Source of the DNA: Paracoccaceae bacterium
GTDB lineage: Bacteria > Pseudomonadota > Alphaproteobacteria > Rhodobacterales > Rhodobacteraceae
NCBI GenBank assembly: GCA_028284605.1
Contig: JANQRL010000046.1
Location: 124,001-188,000, forward strand
Direction of reading: 5' to 3'
DNA: 64,000 nt
The notes beneath the pieces were generated by a model. It saw nothing but the letters and a program-made list of their open reading frames with translations, was not told where the DNA came from and searched no databases. The translations under genes and the position numbers were made by a program. This document shows, piece by piece, positions 1-8,628 of the stretch. Position 1 is the first letter of the stretch; each line of letters opens with the position of its first letter.

Positions 1-414
1 GCGGTCGTCTCGTCGCTCATGCCCTTTGCCGATGGCGGGGTGCTGACCCAGGGCCGGATGACGCCGTTCGCCGAGGGTGGGGCCTTGAGCCAGGGCCGGG
101 TGATGCCGTTCGCCGATGGCGGGACGTTCAGCCAGGGCCGCGTCATGCCATTTGCCCGCGGCGGCGTGGTGACCGCGCCGACGACCTTTCCGATGCGCGG
201 CGGCACCGGGCTGATGGGTGAGGCGGGTCCGGAGGCGATCATGCCGCTCTCGCGCGGCAGCGACGGCCGGCTCGGCGTGCGCGCCCAGGGTACGGCGCCG
301 ATCCATGTCACGATGAACATCGCCACCCCGGATGTCGAGGGCTTCGCCCGGTCCGAGGGCCAGATCGCCGCCCGGATGGCGCGCGCGCTCGGCCGCGGGC
401 AGCGCAACCGATAG
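1..414 (+). CDS. orfg11: GTA tail tape measure protein, C-terminal part (5' end outside window)
   Basis: The reading frame is open from base 1 and ends at 414, so only the last 137 residues are visible. They begin with about four tandem copies of a 14-residue unit (consensus MPFADGGxxSQGRV, DNA period about 42 bp starting near 19, 58, 103 and 145). A Gly-rich stretch with GLMGEAGPEAIMPL follows, which is typical of the C-terminus of phage and GTA tape measure proteins. The neighbours are GTA g12 to g15 in canonical order, so this is the g11 position. Tape measure proteins set tail length and help deliver DNA across the recipient envelope. The identification rests on synteny plus the MGEAGPEAI motif. 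The tandem repeat is a local peculiarity. Confidence 0.85.
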   Translation, partial: AVVSSLMPFADGGVLTQGRMTPFAEGGALSQGRVMPFADGGTFSQGRVMPFARGGVVTAPTTFPMRGGTGLMGEAGPEAIMPLSRGSDGRLGVRAQGTAPIHVTMNIATPDVEGFARSEGQIAARMARALGRGQRNR

Positions 415-431
415 GCGCGAAGGAGAGCGAC

Positions 432-1064
432 ATGTCCTTTCACGAAGTGCGGTTTCCCGCCTCGCTCAGCTTTGGCTCGCTCGGTGGGCCGGAGCGGCGG
501 ACCGAGATCGTCACCCTGACCAACGGGTTCGAGGAGCGCAACACGCCCTGGGCCCATTCCCGCCGCCGATACGATGCCGGGATGGGGCTGCGCTCGCTCG
601 ACGATGTGGAGCTGTTGATGGCCTTCTTCGAGGCGCGGCAGGGCCAGCTCTTCGGCTTTCGCTGGAAGGATTGGAGCGACTTCAAGTCGTCGTCGCCGTC
701 GCGCGATGTCACGCCGCTCGACCAGCTCATCGGCGAGGGCGACGAAGTGCGGGATGTCTTTCAACTCACCAAGAGCTATCGGTCGGGGGAGACCGTCTAT
801 GAGCGGCCGATCCGCAAGCCGGTCCCGGGCAGCGTGCGGATCGCCGTCGGCGGCGAGCCGCGCCAGATCGGGGTCGATTTCGAGGTCGACGATACGACCG
901 GTCTCGTCACCTTCTCTCATCCACCCGATCCCGGGGCGGAAATCCGGGCCGGCTACGAATTCGACGTGCCGGTGCGTTTCGACACCGACCTGATCCAAAG
1001 CTCGGTGGCGAGCTTTCAGGCCGGCGACGTGCCCTCGGTGCCGGTGGTGGAGGTGCGGGTATGA
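432..1064 (+). CDS. orfg12: GTA distal tail protein, TIGR02217/DUF2460 family
   Basis: This 210-residue protein matches the TIGR02217 (DUF2460) family: an N-terminal FHEVRFPASLSFGS, the RRRYDAGMGLRSLDD block near residue 50 and FGFRWKDWSDFKS near residue 75. In RcGTA the g12 product forms the distal tail ring between tail tube and hub. An AGGAGAG ribosome site lies just upstream of the ATG at 432. Its 3' end overlaps the next gene by 4 bp (ATGA), indicating translational coupling within the GTA tail operon. The length is normal for the family. Confidence 0.93.
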   Translation: MSFHEVRFPASLSFGSLGGPERRTEIVTLTNGFEERNTPWAHSRRRYDAGMGLRSLDDVELLMAFFEARQGQLFGFRWKDWSDFKSSSPSRDVTPLDQLIGEGDEVRDVFQLTKSYRSGETVYERPIRKPVPGSVRIAVGGEPRQIGVDFEVDDTTGLVTFSHPPDPGAEIRAGYEFDVPVRFDTDLIQSSVASFQAGDVPSVPVVEVRV

Positions 1065-1960
1065 GCAAGGCGGCGTTCCTCGACCATCTGGCCGGTGGGC
1101 TGACCACGATCTGCCGGTGCTGGGTCGTCCGGCGCCGGGATGGCGTGACCTACGGCTTCACCGACCATGACGGGCCGCTGAGCTTCGGCGGCGTGGCGTT
1201 CAAGCCGGAGAGCGGGCTCTCGGCCAAGGCCACAGTGCAGTCCACCGGTCTGTCGGTCGACAATACCGAGGCGATGGGCGTGCTCTCGGACGCGGCGATC
1301 AGGGAGGCCGATATCGAAGCCGGGCGGTTCGATGGCGCCGAGGTTGAAGCCTGGCTGGTGAACTGGCGCGACATCGACGCGCGGCAGTTGCGCTTTGTCG
1401 GCACGATCGGCGAGATCCGTCGCGCCGGCGGGGCGTTCCATGCCGAGTTGCGCGGCCTGACCGAGGCGCTGAACCAGCCCCAAGGCATGGTCTATCACCG
1501 GGGTTGCTCGGCCGAGCCCGGGGAGGGGCCCTGCGGGGTCGATCTCTCGGAGCCCGGGGTGACGGCCGAGCGGCAGGTCGATGCGGTCACCGGCGAGCGG
1601 GTCTTCGTCTTCGAGGCGTTTGGCGACTTTGGCAGCGGCTGGTTCACACGCGGCCAGCTCGAGGTCCTGAGCGGCGCGGCGGAGGGGCTGGCGGGGCTGA
1701 TCAAGCACGACCGTCTGGACGGGCCCGAGCGTCGCATCGTGGAACTCTGGCAGCCGCTCGGCGCGCCGGTGGCCGCGGGCGACCGGCTGCGGCTCGTTGC
1801 GGGATGCGGCGACAGCTTCGAGACCTGCCTCGAGAAGTTCGGCGATGCCCTGAACTATCGCGGCTTTCCCGATATTCCCGGCGAGGACTGGCTGGTCAGC
1901 GTGCCGCGCCAGGGCAACGACAATGACGGCGCCTCCCGCCGCGGGGCCTGGGGCTCATGA
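1061..1960 (+). CDS. orfg13: GTA hub protein, DUF2163/phage BR0599 family
   Basis: The protein has 299 residues. The N-terminal half matches DUF2163 (RDGVTYGFTDHDGPLSFGG near residue 27). The C-terminal half matches the BR0599 conserved phage domain (SFETCLEKFGDALNYRGF near residue 255). Four cysteines in two pairs (CSAEPGEGPC and GCGDSFETC) are placed as expected for metal or iron-sulfur binding in hub proteins of this type; that role is family knowledge, not shown here. The hub closes the tail tube and anchors the megatron. It overlaps g12 and g14 by 4 bp each, which supports a single coupled operon. Confidence 0.92.
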   Translation: MSKAAFLDHLAGGLTTICRCWVVRRRDGVTYGFTDHDGPLSFGGVAFKPESGLSAKATVQSTGLSVDNTEAMGVLSDAAIREADIEAGRFDGAEVEAWLVNWRDIDARQLRFVGTIGEIRRAGGAFHAELRGLTEALNQPQGMVYHRGCSAEPGEGPCGVDLSEPGVTAERQVDAVTGERVFVFEAFGDFGSGWFTRGQLEVLSGAAEGLAGLIKHDRLDGPERRIVELWQPLGAPVAAGDRLRLVAGCGDSFETCLEKFGDALNYRGFPDIPGEDWLVSVPRQGNDNDGASRRGAWGS

Positions 1961-2394
1961 GCGCCGAGCTGGTGATCCGGGCCCGGGCCTGGATCGGAAC
2001 GCCCTACCACCATCAGGCGGCGTGCCGGGGCGTGGGCTGCGACTGCCTCGGTCTCCTGCGCGGGCTCTGGCGCGAGATGCGGGGCGCCGAGCCCGAGCCG
2101 GTGCCGGCCTATTCGCCGGATTGGTCGGAGGCAGCGGGGGAGGAGGCACTGCTCGCCGCGGCCGCCCGCCACCTGATCCGAAAGCCGCGCAGTGACGCCG
2201 CGCCGGGCGACGTTCTGATCTTCCGGATGCGGCCCGGTGCGGTGGCCAAGCATGTCGGCATCCAGGCCGGGACCGGCGCGGCGGCGAGCTTCGTCCACGC
2301 CTATTCCGGCCATGGCGTCGTCGAGAGCCGCCTGACCCCGGCCTGGGCGGGCCGGATCGCCGCGCGATTTGACTTTCCCGAAAGGACCGAGTGA
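1957..2394 (+). CDS. orfg14: GTA NlpC/P60-family cell wall peptidase
   Basis: This 145-residue protein belongs to the phage NlpC/P60 cysteine peptidase family (TIGR02219 type). The catalytic Cys lies in GVGCDCLGLLRGLWRE near residue 30, and the probable catalytic His in KHVGIQAG near residue 91. In GTAs the protein sits at the tail tip and is thought to open recipient peptidoglycan during DNA injection. The start at 1957 overlaps the g13 stop (ATGA). The stop overlaps the g15 ATG by one base (TGATG). No truncation is seen. Confidence 0.93.
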   Translation: MSAELVIRARAWIGTPYHHQAACRGVGCDCLGLLRGLWREMRGAEPEPVPAYSPDWSEAAGEEALLAAAARHLIRKPRSDAAPGDVLIFRMRPGAVAKHVGIQAGTGAAASFVHAYSGHGVVESRLTPAWAGRIAARFDFPERTE

Positions 2395-5300
2395 TGGCGA
2401 CGATCGTTCTTTCCGCCGCCGGCATGGCGATTGGCGGCTCCATCGGCGGCTCGGTTCTGGGGCTGTCCTCGGCGGTGATCGGGCGCGCCGTGGGGGCGAG
2501 CCTCGGCCGGGTCATCGACCAGCGCCTGCTCGGCGCCGGCAGCGAGGCGGTGGAGACCGGCCGGATCGACCGGTTCCGCCTGACCGGTGCCAGCGAGGGC
2601 AGCCCGGTGACGCGGCTCTTCGGCCGGATGCGGATCGGCGGCCAAGTGATCTGGGCCTCGCGGTTCCGCGAGACCTCGACCACCACCGGCGGCGGCAAGG
2701 GCGGCCCGCCGAAGCCGCGCGTCACCGAGTATTCCTATTCGGTCAGCCTCGCGGTGGCGCTCTGCGAGGGAGAGATCACCCGAGTCGGCCGGATCTGGGC
2801 CGATGGCGAGGAGATCGGCCGCCACGAGCTTCAGATGAATGTCTATTACGGCACCGCCGACCAGATGCCGGACCCGGTGATGGAGGCGGTCGAGGGCGCC
2901 GGGCGCGTGCCGGCCTATCGCGGCGTGGCCTATGTCGTCTTCGAGGACCTCGAACTCGGCCGCTTCGGCAACCGGGTGCCGCAATTCACCTTCGAGGTCA
3001 GCCGGCCGGGGCAGGGATATGAGCCGTTCGAGGATCTGCCCGCGAGCCTGCGCGCCGTGGCGCTGATGCCTGGCTCCGGCGAGTACGCCCTGGCTACGAC
3101 GCAGGTGACGCTGTCGCCACGTTTTGGCGAACAGGTGCCGGTCAACGTCAACACCCCGAGCGGCAAGAGCGACCTGGAAACCTCGCTCGACGCGCTGGTC
3201 GAGGAATTGCCGCTCTGCCGGTCGGTGCTGCTGATCGTGTCCTGGTTCGGCGACGATCTGCGCGCCGGCGAATGCCGTGTCGTTCCCAAGGTCGAACAAG
3301 CGGGTCTCGACGCAGAGAGCATGCCCTGGCGGGTCAGCGGGATCGGCCGGGAGGCCGCCGAGGTGGTCGCCCGCGACACCGCCGACCGTCCGGTCTATGG
3401 CGGGACGCCGGCCGATGCCTCGGTTATCGAGGCGCTGGCGGCGCTGGCCGCGCGCGGACAGGAGGCGGTGTTTTATCCGTTCCTGCTGATGGAGCAGATG
3501 CCGGGCAACGACCTGCCCGATCCCTATTCCGGCGAGACCGGCCAGCCGGAACTGCCCTGGCGCGGCCGGATCACCACCGCGCTGGCCCCGGGGCTCGACG
3601 GCACCACCGACCGTACCGCCGCCGCCGAGGCGGAGGTCGCGGCGTTCTTCGGCCAGGCGCAGGTGTCGGATTTCGCGGTGAACGGAACCGAGGTGAGCTA
3701 TACCGGGCCGGAGGAATTCTCCTACCGCCGCTTCATCCTGCACTATGCCCATCTCTGTGCTGCCGCGGGGGGAATCTCGGCCTTCTGCATCGGTTCCGAG
3801 ATGCGCGGGCTGACCCGGATCCGCGGGGCCGGCGACAGCTTTCCGGCGGTCACGGCATTCCGTCAGCTCGCGGCGGATGTCCGCGCGATCCTCGGGCCGG
3901 ATGTGAAGATCAGCTATGCCGCCGACTGGTCGGAATATCACGGCTTTCAGCCCGCCGGGACCGCCGACAAGTACTTCCATCTCGACCCGCTCTGGGCCGA
4001 CGAGGAGATCGATTTCATCGCAATCGACAATTACATGCCGCTGTCGGACTGGCGCGATACCGACGACCATGCGGATGCCCATTGGGACTCGATCTACAAC
4101 GTCGACTATCTGGAGGCCAATGTCGCGGGCGGCGAGGGCTATGACTGGTTCTACACCTCGCCGGAGGCGCGGGACGCACAGCGGCGCACACCGATCGAGG
4201 ATGACCAGGGCGAGCCCTGGGTCTGGCGCTACAAGGACCTGCGCGGCTGGTGGAGTTCCGAACATCACCACCGCATCGACGGCCCGGCCGGCTGGGTGAT
4301 CCCGACCGGGGACCGGCCGGATCAGTGGAGCACCGCCAATACCGCCACCACCGTGCCGGTTCCGGGTGTCTTTCTCGACGGCCGCTTCTCCAATGCCGTC
4401 GAAGTGACCGATGGCGGCGGCAACTTCCTGTCCCGGGCGGTCTCTCCGCCATTTGTCGCAAAGGGGGCGACCGCGTATCGGTTCCGTCTGTTCTATGTGC
4501 CCGGCAGCGCCGACTACGTCCGGGTGACGCTGGATGTCAGGACCCCCGCGCCATCCTGGATTTACGTGCTCGGGGCACCCGGGGACCTCTTCGTCGGACT
4601 GTCGTCGGGTCATGCCGTGAGCGACGTCGTCAACGAGATCCATCCCGACGGGACCCACGAGGTCGCCTTCGGCGTCGTCTTCGCCGGCACCGATCCGGAG
4701 GCCCAGCTCGGCTTCGGCCCGGGGATGAACTTCGCCGGCCAGACCGTGACGTTCCTCGGCGCCATCGTGACGTCGCGAGCGCTTCAGCGGACCGCGTGGG
4801 AGCCGGGTTCGAAACCGATCTGGTTCACCGAATTCGGCTGTCCGGCGGTCGACAAGGGCACCAATCAGCCCAACAAGTTCATCGATCCGAAATCCTCTGA
4901 GTCTTCGGCGCCGTATTACTCGTCGGGCCAGCGCGACGAACTCATCCAGATGCAGTATCTGCGGGCGGTCACCCGACACTTCGCCAAGGAGGAGAACAAC
5001 CCGGTTCACGAGACCACCGGCATCCGCATGGTCGATATGGATCGGGCCCATGTCTGGGCCTGGGATGCACGGCCGCATCCGGCGTTTCCGGCCCTGTCGG
5101 AGGTCTGGACCGACAGCCCGAACTATGCTCGGGGCCACTGGATCACCGGGCGCACCTCGGCGCGTCCCCTCGACTCGGTGGTCGCGGAAATCTGCCTGCG
5201 CGCAGGCGTGACGCGGTTCGATGTCAGTCGACTCTACGGTCTCGTTCGGGGCTACATGATCGACAATGTGGACAGCGCCCGGGCCGCGCTCCAGCCGCTG

Positions 5301-6791
5301 ATGACGGCCTATGCGTTCGACGCGGTGGAGCGCGACGGATGGCTGCATTTCATAACTCGCACCGGCCGGCCGGCGGCCACGCTGGAGGAGGCCGGCCTGG
5401 CCCGGGACGATGACCTCGGCGGCGCGCTCGAAGTCATTCGGCAGCCTTCCGCGGAGATTGCGGGCCGGGTGCGTCTGAGCTTTGTCGAGGCCGATGGCGA
5501 TTACGGGGTTGCGATGGCCGAGGCGGTGCTCGCCGACGATACCACGCCGGGTATCCGGCAGTCCGAGCTACCGCTGGTCCTGACCCGGGCCGAGGGCGCG
5601 CGGATGGCGGAACGCTGGCTGGTCGAGTCGCGGGTCGCGCGGGACGGGGCCCGTTTCGCCCTGCCGCCGTCGCGCATCGATCTGGGTGCCGGCGATGTGG
5701 TCGATCTGCCTGTCGGGGAGGGGCGCGGGCTGTTTCGCGTCGATCTGGCCGAGGATGCCGGTCGCCAGCTCATCGAGGCGGTGCGGGTGGAACCGGAGGT
5801 CTACCGCCCCCAGGTCACCGAAGACGAACCGGTCACCGGACGGCGCCCGGTCGCGGCGGTGCCGGTGGAGGCGCTGTTTCTCGATCTTCCGCTGATCCGG
5901 GGCGACGAGGTGCCTCACGCGCCCCATGTCGCGATGACCGGCGCGCCCTGGCCCGGTTCGGTCGCGCTCTATTCGGCGCCGCAGGACAACGGCTATGTGC
6001 TGAACCGGATCGTGACCCAGCCGAGCATCGTGGGCGTGACCGAGAGCCCGCTGGCCGCCGCCGCGCCGGGGCTCTGGGATCGCGGTCCCGGGCTCCTGGT
6101 GCGGCTGGTGCGGGGCGAACTGGCCTCTGCGATGGAGGCGGATGTCCTGTCCGGGGCCAATCTGGCGGCGATCGGCGATGGATCGGCCGAGGGCTGGGAG
6201 CTTTTCCAGTTCGCCGAGGCGGAGCTTGTGGCGCCACAGACCTATGTGCTGCGCGGCCGGTTGCGCGGGCAGTTGGGCAGCGATGCGACGGTGCCGGCGC
6301 ATTGGCCGGAAGGGTCGCTTTTCGTGCTGATGAACGGCCTGCCCGAGCAGATCGACCTGGCCGCCGCCGCGCGTGACGTGGAGCGCCATTTCCGCTACGG
6401 TCCGGCGCATCGCCCGCTCGGGGACCCGTCCTACCGGTATCGGATCGAGACCTTCCGCGGCATCGGCCTGCGGCCCTATTCGGTATGCCATCTGAGCGCG
6501 CGCCGGGACGCTGCCGGCGCGGACCGGTTCCACTGGATCCGTCGGACCCGGATCGATGGCGATAGCTGGAGCGGGATCGAGGTGCCGCTCGGCGAGGCGA
6601 CGGAGAGCTATCTGATCCGGGTCTACGACGGCAGCACCCCGCGCCGCGAGGCCATCGTTGCCGTGCCGGACTGGACGTACAGCGCCGCCGAGCGGGCCAG
6701 CGACGGGATCGGCGGCGCCTACCGGGTCGAGGTCGCGCAGATCAGCGAACGGTTCGGTCCGGGCCCGGCACGGGCGCTCTGGGTCGGCTGA
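2394..6791 (+). CDS. orfg15: GTA megatron/host specificity protein with TIM-barrel-like domain, carrying an extra inserted domain
   Basis: This 1465-residue GTA g15 protein is the largest tail component; it contacts the recipient and forms the tail fibre/tip. It opens with a Gly/Ala-rich hydrophobic segment (residues 1-40). The GTA TIM-barrel-like domain starts near residue 430 (YAHLCAAAGGISAFCIGSEM, YAADWSEYHGF, FIAIDNYMPLSDW) and finishes with WFTEFGCPAVDKGTNQPNKF near residue 805. A phage-tail-like domain follows, then a C-terminal fibre region. Residues about 625-800, between LRGWWSSEHHHRIDG and the WFTEFGCP block, look like an extra beta-rich domain absent from the usual family layout. 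I chose ATG 2394 (1 bp overlap with g14) rather than the in-frame GTG one codon upstream. Confidence 0.93.
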   Translation: MATIVLSAAGMAIGGSIGGSVLGLSSAVIGRAVGASLGRVIDQRLLGAGSEAVETGRIDRFRLTGASEGSPVTRLFGRMRIGGQVIWASRFRETSTTTGGGKGGPPKPRVTEYSYSVSLAVALCEGEITRVGRIWADGEEIGRHELQMNVYYGTADQMPDPVMEAVEGAGRVPAYRGVAYVVFEDLELGRFGNRVPQFTFEVSRPGQGYEPFEDLPASLRAVALMPGSGEYALATTQVTLSPRFGEQVPVNVNTPSGKSDLETSLDALVEELPLCRSVLLIVSWFGDDLRAGECRVVPKVEQAGLDAESMPWRVSGIGREAAEVVARDTADRPVYGGTPADASVIEALAALAARGQEAVFYPFLLMEQMPGNDLPDPYSGETGQPELPWRGRITTALAPGLDGTTDRTAAAEAEVAAFFGQAQVSDFAVNGTEVSYTGPEEFSYRRFILHYAHLCAAAGGISAFCIGSEMRGLTRIRGAGDSFPAVTAFRQLAADVRAILGPDVKISYAADWSEYHGFQPAGTADKYFHLDPLWADEEIDFIAIDNYMPLSDWRDTDDHADAHWDSIYNVDYLEANVAGGEGYDWFYTSPEARDAQRRTPIEDDQGEPWVWRYKDLRGWWSSEHHHRIDGPAGWVIPTGDRPDQWSTANTATTVPVPGVFLDGRFSNAVEVTDGGGNFLSRAVSPPFVAKGATAYRFRLFYVPGSADYVRVTLDVRTPAPSWIYVLGAPGDLFVGLSSGHAVSDVVNEIHPDGTHEVAFGVVFAGTDPEAQLGFGPGMNFAGQTVTFLGAIVTSRALQRTAWEPGSKPIWFTEFGCPAVDKGTNQPNKFIDPKSSESSAPYYSSGQRDELIQMQYLRAVTRHFAKEENNPVHETTGIRMVDMDRAHVWAWDARPHPAFPALSEVWTDSPNYARGHWITGRTSARPLDSVVAEICLRAGVTRFDVSRLYGLVRGYMIDNVDSARAALQPLMTAYAFDAVERDGWLHFITRTGRPAATLEEAGLARDDDLGGALEVIRQPSAEIAGRVRLSFVEADGDYGVAMAEAVLADDTTPGIRQSELPLVLTRAEGARMAERWLVESRVARDGARFALPPSRIDLGAGDVVDLPVGEGRGLFRVDLAEDAGRQLIEAVRVEPEVYRPQVTEDEPVTGRRPVAAVPVEALFLDLPLIRGDEVPHAPHVAMTGAPWPGSVALYSAPQDNGYVLNRIVTQPSIVGVTESPLAAAAPGLWDRGPGLLVRLVRGELASAMEADVLSGANLAAIGDGSAEGWELFQFAEAELVAPQTYVLRGRLRGQLGSDATVPAHWPEGSLFVLMNGLPEQIDLAAAARDVERHFRYGPAHRPLGDPSYRYRIETFRGIGLRPYSVCHLSARRDAAGADRFHWIRRTRIDGDSWSGIEVPLGEATESYLIRVYDGSTPRREAIVAVPDWTYSAAERASDGIGGAYRVEVAQISERFGPGPARALWVG

Positions 6792-7075
6792 TGCAGGGGC
6801 CGCTGCCGGGGGATCTCGACTATGCGGTCCGGGCGCTTCTGCCGTTGCCGATGGCACTCTGGCCTGCGGCGGCGGCGCATCTCGTCGCCGGGGCGCGGCT
6901 TGGCGGGGCCTATCGCGCCCGCATCGGCCGCGCCCATCCGGCCTTCGGCACCGGCTCGCTGATGTCGGCCGCGGCGCGCTGGCCGATGGACCCGCTGCCG
7001 GAGACCTGTGACAGGACCTATCGCGCGGCGATGCGAGCGGTGCTGGATGCCGTCGATGCGGATGGCGGCGGCTAG
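6791..7075 (+). CDS. Small conserved protein trailing the GTA cluster
   Basis: The protein has 94 residues and its start overlaps the megatron stop by one base (TGATG), so it is the last cistron of the GTA operon. The sequence is Ala/Pro/Arg-rich with GRAHPAFGTGSLMSAA near residue 46. I recall similar small proteins of unknown function directly after g15 in other Rhodobacterales (DUF7742-like), but I could not check this. It has no signal peptide or transmembrane segment. A weak inverted repeat (ATCGGGT/ACCCGAT, 7091-7115) and a palindrome pair lie just downstream and probably terminate the operon. Confidence 0.75.
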   Translation: MQGPLPGDLDYAVRALLPLPMALWPAAAAHLVAGARLGGAYRARIGRAHPAFGTGSLMSAAARWPMDPLPETCDRTYRAAMRAVLDAVDADGGG

Positions 7076-7140
7076 CGGGGGACGCCACGGATCGGGTGTC
7101 GATTACCGACCCGATACCTGCCTCTGGGCGTCGGGCGGTG

Positions 7141-7186
7141 CCGAGTTCTCGACGAAAACTCGGACCTGATTTTCGTCGAAAATCAG
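7141..7186. repeat. Pair of adjacent TTCG-N-CGAA palindromes between convergent genes
   Basis: Two dyads are separated by two bases. The first (7141-7163) has 11-nt arms CCGAGTTCTCG and CGAAAACTCGG around one central A, with one mismatch. The second (7166-7186) has perfect 10-nt arms CTGATTTTCG and CGAAAATCAG around one central T. They lie between the end of the GTA operon (+) and the traR/dksA-like gene (-). Position and symmetry suggest a bidirectional terminator. The same design recurs elsewhere in the window (near 13.7, 19.0, 55.7 and 61.2 kb) with different arm sequences. Confidence 0.85.
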
Positions 7187-7205
7187 TTTCTTGGAGATCA
7201 GGCAG

Positions 7206-7550
7206 CTAACCCCGCATGCAGGACAGGCAACGGGGCAGGGCGGGATCGGCCTCGAGCCGGGCCGGCTCGATCGCGTCGCCGCACTCCGAACAATAGCCGT
7301 ACTCCCCCGCCTCGATCCGGTCGAGCGCCGCCTGCACGCGCCGCGCCTCGCCGGCCCGACGGCCGGCCTGGGCCATCGCCATCGCCTGGTTCTGTAACGC
7401 ATCCATCCGTGACAGCCGGCCGACCGCCTGCTGATCGAGGGTCACGACCTTCCGTCCTTCCCGGCCCAGGGCGTCCTCCTCGGCCAAAGCGGTCAGGGCC
7501 GCCTCCAGCCGAACCCGAAACGTGGCGATCTGGTCCTCCGTGAGCATCAT
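7206..7550 (-). CDS. TraR/DksA family C4 zinc finger regulator
   Basis: This 114-residue protein has an N-terminal alpha-helical region and a C-terminal DksA/TraR zinc finger, CSECGDAIEPARLEADP followed by CLSC at residues about 87-111, giving the four Cys ligands. Proteins of this family bind the RNA polymerase secondary channel and modulate promoter use, often with ppGpp. It is shorter than DksA and closer in size to the short DksA-like paralogues common in Rhodobacteraceae. It is divergent from cysE with about 75 bp between the starts. Confidence 0.9.
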   Translation of the reverse strand: MMLTEDQIATFRVRLEAALTALAEEDALGREGRKVVTLDQQAVGRLSRMDALQNQAMAMAQAGRRAGEARRVQAALDRIEAGEYGYCSECGDAIEPARLEADPALPRCLSCMRG

Positions 7551-7626
7551 TCGACCAGATCATGGCGGCAGAGGTGGCGGCAAGCGCCGATCCGCCCTAT
7601 CTTGGGAACTCGCAGAGGAGTCGCCC

Positions 7627-8445
7627 ATGGCACACCCCAAACCCGACATCACCGAGCTGGACCCGGTCTGGGCCCGCATCCGCCATGAGGCGGAGACCGC
7701 GGTGGCCGATGAGCCGCTGATGGGCGGGCTGATCCAGCACAGCGTGCTGCATCACGAAACGCTGCCCCAGGCGCTCGCCTACCGGATGGCGGTGAAGCTC
7801 GCCTCTCCGGAAATGTCCGAGCAGATCCTGCGCCAGATGGCCGATGAGGCCTATGCCTCCGATCCCGGACTGGCCGATGCGGCGCGCGCCGATCTGATGG
7901 CGGTCTATGAGCGCGATCCGGCCTGCCACCGCTTCATCCAGGCGCTGCTCTACTTCAAGGGATTCCAGGCACTCCAGGCGTACCGGCTCGGCCATTGGCT
8001 CTGGAACGAGGGGCGCGCCGATCTGGCCTATTTCGTGCAGATGCGGGTCAGCGAGGTCTTCGGCGTCGACATCCATCCCGGCGCCCGGGTCGGCAAGGGG
8101 CTGATGATCGACCACGCCCATTCCATCGTGATCGGCGAGACCGCGGTGGTGGGTGACAATGTCTCGATGCTCCATTCGGTGACCCTCGGCGGCACCGGCA
8201 AGGAGGAGGAGGACCGCCATCCGAAGATCGAGGACGGCGTGCTGATCGGCGCCGGGGCGAAGGTGCTGGGCAATATCCGCGTGGGCTATTGTTCGCGCGT
8301 CGCCGCCGGCTCGGTGGTGCTCTCCGACGTACCGCCCTGCAAGACCGTGGCCGGGGTGCCGGCGCGGATCGTGGGCGAGGCGGGCTGCTCGCAACCGGCG
8401 CTGACGATGGACCAGCTGCTCGATCAGAAGGGCAAGGATGCCTGA
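7627..8445 (+). CDS. cysE: Serine O-acetyltransferase
   Basis: CysE (272 residues) acetylates L-serine with acetyl-CoA, the first committed step of cysteine synthesis. The N-terminal SAT domain (ITELDPVWARIRHEAE) is followed by a left-handed beta-helix of hexapeptide repeats (residues about 145-235) with the active-site stretch MIDHAHSIVIGETAVVGDNV. I chose ATG 7627 because AGAGGAG lies at the right distance upstream. The longer in-frame extension to 7522 lacks conserved residues. The C-terminal region is long enough for the usual feedback/CysK-binding tail. Confidence 0.95.
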   Translation: MAHPKPDITELDPVWARIRHEAETAVADEPLMGGLIQHSVLHHETLPQALAYRMAVKLASPEMSEQILRQMADEAYASDPGLADAARADLMAVYERDPACHRFIQALLYFKGFQALQAYRLGHWLWNEGRADLAYFVQMRVSEVFGVDIHPGARVGKGLMIDHAHSIVIGETAVVGDNVSMLHSVTLGGTGKEEEDRHPKIEDGVLIGAGAKVLGNIRVGYCSRVAAGSVVLSDVPPCKTVAGVPARIVGEAGCSQPALTMDQLLDQKGKDA

Positions 8446-8515
8446 CGGCGCTGTCGCCATCGGCATAGCGTCCGACAGATCTCCAAGGGATGAGGGCCGT
8501 GACCGGCGGCGGGAC

Positions 8516-8605
8516 GGCCCGTCGACGGGCCGCGCGCACGCGCTTTCGAAAGCGCGTCTCCAAGCGCCGCCTGTGGCGCTTCCTTAAGGCGCGTCGACGC
8601 GCCTT
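8516..8605. repeat. Cluster of four palindromes between convergent cysE and pdhC
   Basis: Three perfect palindromes and one hairpin lie within 90 bp. GGCCCGTCGACGGGCC is at 8516-8531. ACGCGCTTTCGAAAGCGCGT is at 8538-8557. A hairpin AAGCGCC...GGCGCTT is at 8562-8581. AAGGCGCGTCGACGCGCCTT is at 8586-8605. The centres are GTCGAC or TTCGAA. The cluster fills the space between cysE (+) and pdhC (-), so it probably terminates transcription from both sides. No coding sequence is seen in this gap. Confidence 0.88.
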
Positions 8606-8628
8606 CCGCCCGTTCCGGTCGTTTGCGC

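Noticed and set aside
2301..5348. A 1015-codon open frame on the minus strand opposite the GTA megatron
   Set aside because: Composition is Arg/His/Asp-rich with no motif; it is the antisense shadow of a well-recognised gene in GC-rich DNA.
1..7075. Prophage remnant
   Set aside because: Gene order g11-g15 with coupled starts is that of a gene transfer agent; no integrase, lysogeny genes or attachment sites are seen.
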